The notes under the pieces are model-generated. The model was not told the origin of the DNA. It was given only the letters and a program-made list of their open reading frames with translations, and made no database searches. A stretch of 7,494 bases of DNA, from the NCBI GenBank assembly GCA_964556545.1, contig CAZKWE010000063.1, positions 1 through 7,494 on the forward strand, read 5' to 3'. Within the stretch, counting starts at the first letter, position 1. Every line of letters begins with the position of its first letter. Positions 4,403 to 7,494 of this stretch are shown here, in pieces. The DNA is from JALSKU01 sp964556545 (GTDB lineage: Bacteria > Campylobacterota > Campylobacteria > Campylobacterales > JALSKU01). The position numbers were made by a program, and so were the translations under genes.

Positions 4403-7099
4403 ATGAAAAAGATTCTTCTTGTTTTGATATTTATATTTATTAAACTAAGTGCAGTAGATTTTATGACAGTTGCAAAAAATTTTCTATCTTATGAAAATCA
4501 AAACTCTACCACCATACTGTCAAGTCAAGAGTTGAAAAAGAGTGGAAAAGTAGTTGGATATTTATACAATTTAGAGCCATCCGGATACATAATTATACCT
4601 AATACTACATTAGCATCCCCAATAAAAGCATTCTCCTTTGGCAGAAACTACGATAACCTACCTCCGAATTACAAAGATTTCTTAATCAATGAGCTATATC
4701 AATACAAACTTTTAGAACGAACAAATATCTTGGCCAAAACACTTGATGACTCCATATCCAAAAGATGGGATTTCTTAGAAACTTTTTCTCCAAATGATAA
4801 TTCAAGAGTACTTAAAAATTATCTACCTGATACATATTTGCTTGATTCAACTTGGAATCAAACATATCCTTATAATAAAACTTTTCCAAAAGTTAACAAC
4901 AATCTAACAGTAGCGGGGTGTGTAGCTGTTGCACAAGCTCAACTAATGAGATACTATAAATATCCTACTTATGGAGTTGGTTCAAGTAGCTATTTGGCTA
5001 CGATTTATGATTACTCCAATCAGTACTATTTTGACAATCCTGCTTATACTATTATGCTAAAATCTATTTACAACAAACCATACAATTGGGATATTATGCC
5101 AAGTTCTCTTTTAGGTGCAAAAGAGTATCAGATTGATGAAGTGAGCTATTTACTTAGAGATTTGACTATTTTAAACAGGGCAAAGATAGGAGTAGATCAA
5201 ACCGCTGCCATACTAAATATACCCGGTTTTATAGAACACTTTGGTTACTCAAGCAATATGACTGAAATAACAACAAATGATTTAAACAGAGAGGATTTTT
5301 TCAATATTCTCAAATCCCAAATAGATTTAGAACAGCCTGTTTTACTATCCTTTTCCGCCCATATGACAGTAGCCGATGGATACAAAAACGATTATAGCGG
5401 TGAATATATACACATAAATTTAGGATGGGGAGAAGGAGTTAATGATTTTTATAATCTTGACTCTACTTCAATATTGGTTAATGATTCAACATCTCTAAAT
5501 ACATCTCCTTTAAGCATGGTGTATAATATTAAGCCCTGTAGCAAAGAAGTCGGAGATTGTTATACAAATCTAGAAGATAGTGATACAAATACCAACAACT
5601 CTATTTCTGGCTCATTTTTAAATCCTTTAGATGAAGATAAATATCAACTATACTTAAGCGGACCAACATCTATATCTGTCTCCAAGGGATGGTTTTTTAT
5701 AAACATTTACGACAGCAATAATACCTTTTTTAAAACAATAACAATCGACACACTGCCGTACAACACAACTATTGATTTTCCAACTGGTCTATATACTGTG
5801 ATTATATCATTGAGCGACCATTCAAATAGTAGTTACTATCCTCTTGAAAATGATAATCAAGAATATAATTTAAACTTTCAAACTCAAGATATTGATACTC
5901 AAACCAAAGAAGAGATTGATTCATCTTTAAAAAAACCTATTATTTTTGATATGGAATTTAATGATATAGTTCTTGGGCCCGAGGAGAAAAAGATAAGAAT
6001 CAACGCATATGATGAAGATAGCAATTTAACCTTTAATGTTTTTACAACAAAAAATATCACTGCTTCATTTGAGAAAAATATTTTAACATTAAAGGCTAAT
6101 GAGTTTTATACATTAAATAATTTATCTATCTCTATCCAGTCAGATGATGATTCTATCATCAAAAATAATAAGATTTTAACTTATCCTGAAGATTTTAAAT
6201 TTGGGACATACTTCACATTGAGAGGAACATTTGATTCCCAAGATGACCTTGATTCGTATAAAAATATACTTGAAGGAGAATGTTCAATAAGAGGTCTAAA
6301 CGGATATATTGTTCAAGCTTTCTACACAAGAGCAAACGGAATAAGCACTATGAACAATACAACAATATTTACACCCAATTTAGTAAGAAATTTCTATACT
6401 ATAGAAGCGTCTTTAAGTGAAAATCCTTATGATAATAGTGGGGGATACTATCCTTATGAGCCAGAAAATCCTCACAACTATTATACTCTGTTTATCAACT
6501 GTCCTCAAGCAACAAAAAATGTTGAAGATATTATTCCTCTGCTTGATAGAAATATTGTTGTAGAAACAAATATTTCAACACCAATCTATACGCAAAATAT
6601 TCCTCAAAATTGGTCTTTATTATCTCTTCCGGTCGATATAAACTTAACAGAAGATGAGATTAAAGAAAAATTTTCCAATTCATTAATAATTTGGACTTAT
6701 AATAAAAATAAATGGAATGCAATTGGAATAAATAGCAATATTCAAAATATCCTTAATGATCAAAATATTACAAAAATTGGCAATTTGGGATCAAAAGTTG
6801 GATTTTGGGTATATACTCAAAATAATTCTTATGATATAAACTACACAAATACAATTTCAAAAACAGTACCAACTCTTGATAATAGTTTAAATAAATGGGA
6901 ATTATTAGGTACAACTTTAGATTTAAATACATCAAGCTTTCTAAAAGATAATAATCTTAAATCTATTTGGACATATAATGATAGCAAATGGTATGCAATA
7001 TCAAGCGATCCAAATATTCAGAGTATTTACGATATGCATAACATAGACTCAATAGACACCATCAAAAGAGGAACTGGGTTTTGGATAGAGCGATGGTAG
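4403..7099 (+). CDS. Secreted multidomain C10 (streptopain/SpeB-type) cysteine peptidase
   Basis: This 898-residue predicted exported protease opens with a signal peptide (MKKILLVLIFIFIKLSA, cut near A17). Residues 19-125 resemble the inhibitory propeptide of C10 peptidases (GYIIIPNTTLASPIKAFSFG, 61-80). The catalytic domain is about 140-378: STWNQTYPYN (149-158, probable oxyanion Gln153), nucleophile C173 in VAGCVAVAQAQLMRYYKYP, H320 in SFSAHMTVADGY, and N339 in HINLGWGEG. The usual C10 string is HINWGWGG, so the first Trp is replaced by Leu340. After the catalytic domain come a PPC-like beta-sandwich (401-492), an Ig/cadherin-like stretch (512-580, with AYDEDSNLTF), a second G-x-F...D-x-D-x-Y module (606-700), and two copies of the GFWV tail module (734-805, 829-898). 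C379/C386 and C627/C700 could form disulfides. Seven PglB-type sequons lie downstream of the catalytic domain. Streptopain itself is about 400 residues, so the extra half is accessory. The target is unknown; it may process surface proteins or environmental protein. Confidence 0.85.
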   Translation: MKKILLVLIFIFIKLSAVDFMTVAKNFLSYENQNSTTILSSQELKKSGKVVGYLYNLEPSGYIIIPNTTLASPIKAFSFGRNYDNLPPNYKDFLINELYQYKLLERTNILAKTLDDSISKRWDFLETFSPNDNSRVLKNYLPDTYLLDSTWNQTYPYNKTFPKVNNNLTVAGCVAVAQAQLMRYYKYPTYGVGSSSYLATIYDYSNQYYFDNPAYTIMLKSIYNKPYNWDIMPSSLLGAKEYQIDEVSYLLRDLTILNRAKIGVDQTAAILNIPGFIEHFGYSSNMTEITTNDLNREDFFNILKSQIDLEQPVLLSFSAHMTVADGYKNDYSGEYIHINLGWGEGVNDFYNLDSTSILVNDSTSLNTSPLSMVYNIKPCSKEVGDCYTNLEDSDTNTNNSISGSFLNPLDEDKYQLYLSGPTSISVSKGWFFINIYDSNNTFFKTITIDTLPYNTTIDFPTGLYTVIISLSDHSNSSYYPLENDNQEYNLNFQTQDIDTQTKEEIDSSLKKPIIFDMEFNDIVLGPEEKKIRINAYDEDSNLTFNVFTTKNITASFEKNILTLKANEFYTLNNLSISIQSDDDSIIKNNKILTYPEDFKFGTYFTLRGTFDSQDDLDSYKNILEGECSIRGLNGYIVQAFYTRANGISTMNNTTIFTPNLVRNFYTIEASLSENPYDNSGGYYPYEPENPHNYYTLFINCPQATKNVEDIIPLLDRNIVVETNISTPIYTQNIPQNWSLLSLPVDINLTEDEIKEKFSNSLIIWTYNKNKWNAIGINSNIQNILNDQNITKIGNLGSKVGFWVYTQNNSYDINYTNTISKTVPTLDNSLNKWELLGTTLDLNTSSFLKDNNLKSIWTYNDSKWYAISSDPNIQSIYDMHNIDSIDTIKRGTGFWIERW
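6602..6817 (+). other. Shared C-terminal module, copy B1 (peptidase residues 734-805)
   Basis: The landmarks are NWSLLSLPVDI (736-746), IIWTYNKNKW (762-771) and KVGFWVYTQ (798-806). It differs from the other copies in having SLP in place of GT after the opening W-x-L-L, which suggests older divergence. Confidence 0.7.
6887..7096 (+). other. Shared C-terminal module, copy B2 (peptidase residues 829-898)
   Basis: The landmarks are KWELLGTTLDL (831-841), SIWTYNDSKW (854-863) and RGTGFWIERW (889-898, the protein end). As in the propeller protein, this copy is strictly terminal. Its opening GT and its position make it closer in layout to copy A, while its WTYN string and NIQ-x-I segment tie it to copy B1. 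Confidence 0.75.
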
Positions 7100-7113
7100 T
7101 CATAAATCATTGT

Positions 7114-7150
7114 GATAGTCAATAAATTTCTCCCAAATTTATTGACTATC
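7114..7150. terminator. First terminator hairpin after the peptidase gene
   Basis: GATAGTCAATAAATTT (7114-7129) pairs perfectly with AAATTTATTGACTATC (7135-7150) around CTCCC, giving 16 base pairs. It starts 14 bases after the stop codon. The T-rich stretch follows only after ten further bases, so termination may depend on the second hairpin as well. Confidence 0.7.
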
Positions 7151-7155
7151 CTAAA

Positions 7156-7191
7156 TTTAAATTTTTTGTATCCAAAAATTTAAACTTTTTT
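7156..7191 (+). terminator. Second, all-AT terminator hairpin with T-run
   Basis: TTTAAATTTTT (7156-7166) pairs with AAAAATTTAAA (7174-7184) around TGTATCC. The stem is followed by C and six T (7186-7191). The stem has no G-C pair and would be weak alone, but with the first hairpin it makes a tandem stop for the peptidase transcript. Confidence 0.5.
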
Positions 7192-7202
7192 AAAATTGTA
7201 TA

Positions 7203-7397
7203 TCAATAGTAATTTTTAAAAGCTACTATATAGTTAGTTGATTTAGATATAGGATATGTAATTATGCCATTTTCTATCTCATAAGTTCCACAAACACTAT
7301 CATCATCTGAACATAATTTTAAAGTTTTTCCATCATTAATAATCTCAAAACTGGATAATGTAAAATAAAGTTCGCAATTTTCATTTATGATATGCTT
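7203..7397 (-). pseudogene. Startless C-terminal gene remnant, possibly cut by an insertion sequence
   Basis: A 64-codon minus-strand frame ends with TGA at 7203-7205 and is closed upstream by an in-frame TGA (7398-7400). It has no ATG. The translation is protein-like: CELYFTLSSFEIINDGKTLK, LCSDDDSVCGTYEIENG, IITYPISKSTNYIVAF. It looks like the beta-rich end of a surface or exported protein, with C29 and C36 close enough for a disulfide. The beginning would lie to the right, where a probable transposase gene now starts. This suggests that an insertion near 7363 removed the 5' part and that residues about 1-12 of the frame are read from inserted DNA. No family is recognised. Confidence 0.5.
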
Positions 7398-7421
7398 TCA
7401 AGAGAAAAAACGGAGAGTGAA

Positions 7422-7494
7422 ATGAAGATTGATGAGAGAGAACTGTTTAAAAGTGTCATGATAAACTTTATGACGGACGAAGATCCAATGCTTG
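7422..7494 (+). CDS. Start of a gene, probably an IS256/Mutator-type transposase (partial)
   Basis: The ATG at 7422 follows GGAG (7412-7415) by six bases and opens a frame to the window edge: 24 codons, including MKIDERELFKSVMINFM and TDEDPML. From memory this beginning resembles IS256 (Mutator) family transposases, in which a short acidic start leads into a helical segment before the DDE core. Too little is present to prove it. The region upstream (from about 7363, ATAAAGTTCG) loosely resembles the ATAAAGTCCG stretch of IS256 terminal repeats. A candidate -10 (TATGAT, 7386-7391) lies in front. If correct, this is the left end of an insertion sequence lying mostly outside the window. Confidence 0.5.
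   Translation, partial: MKIDERELFKSVMINFMTDEDPML

Noticed and set aside
2842..7099. Type IX (Por) secretion sorting domain for the shared tail
   Set aside because: The tail lacks the usual T9SS C-terminal signature and the genome context does not look like Bacteroidetes.
1..7494. CRISPR arrays, tRNA or rRNA genes
   Set aside because: No regularly spaced repeats, cloverleaf sequences or conserved rRNA segments were seen on either strand.

Overview
The window looks like a low-GC member of the Campylobacterota (Sulfurimonas/Sulfurovum-like). This is an inference. It rests on the AT-rich composition, TATAAT-type -10 boxes without clear -35 boxes, the codon style, and eleven D/E-X-N-X-S/T sequons of the PglB type in the two predicted secreted proteins. 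No rRNA, tRNA or CRISPR array is visible.

Layout. Bases 1-1441 (minus strand, running off the left edge) encode most of an AspT/YidE-type membrane transporter with two central TrkA-C/RCK_C-like domains. It is divergent from an HD-domain phosphohydrolase (1510-2079, plus), and the gap between them carries a perfectly palindromic -10 element (1466-1479). Bases 2080-2841 are a debris-like stretch: frameshifted protein-like remains with no start, a long imperfect hairpin (2247-2298), one short intact-looking cysteine-containing gene (2353-2514), a hairpin overlapping its stop codon, and a 76-codon carboxy-terminal gene fragment with no start (2550-2780).

The centre of interest is a divergent pair of predicted exported proteins sharing a 184-bp intergenic region. 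The minus-strand gene (2842-4218) is a signal-peptide protein with about seven beta-propeller-type repeats. The plus-strand gene (4403-7099) is an 898-residue multidomain cysteine peptidase of the C10 (streptopain/SpeB) type: signal peptide, inhibitory propeptide, catalytic domain, two beta-sandwich-like modules around an Ig/cadherin-like stretch, and a tail. Both proteins end in the same ~65-residue module (GW-x-L-x-GT ... W-x-Y ... W ... GFWV), once in the propeller protein and twice in the peptidase. The shared ending, divergent layout and separate terminators suggest a functionally linked surface or secreted pair; the function itself is not known from the sequence.

To the right, two tandem hairpins end the peptidase gene. 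A startless gene remnant follows on the minus strand (7203-7397). The window closes with the first 24 codons of a plus-strand gene (7422 onward) that resembles the beginning of an IS256/Mutator-type transposase. If that reading is right, the insertion sequence probably cut the minus-strand gene. Remnants on both sides suggest that the secreted pair sits in a changeable accessory region between more conserved genes on the left and a mobile element on the right.
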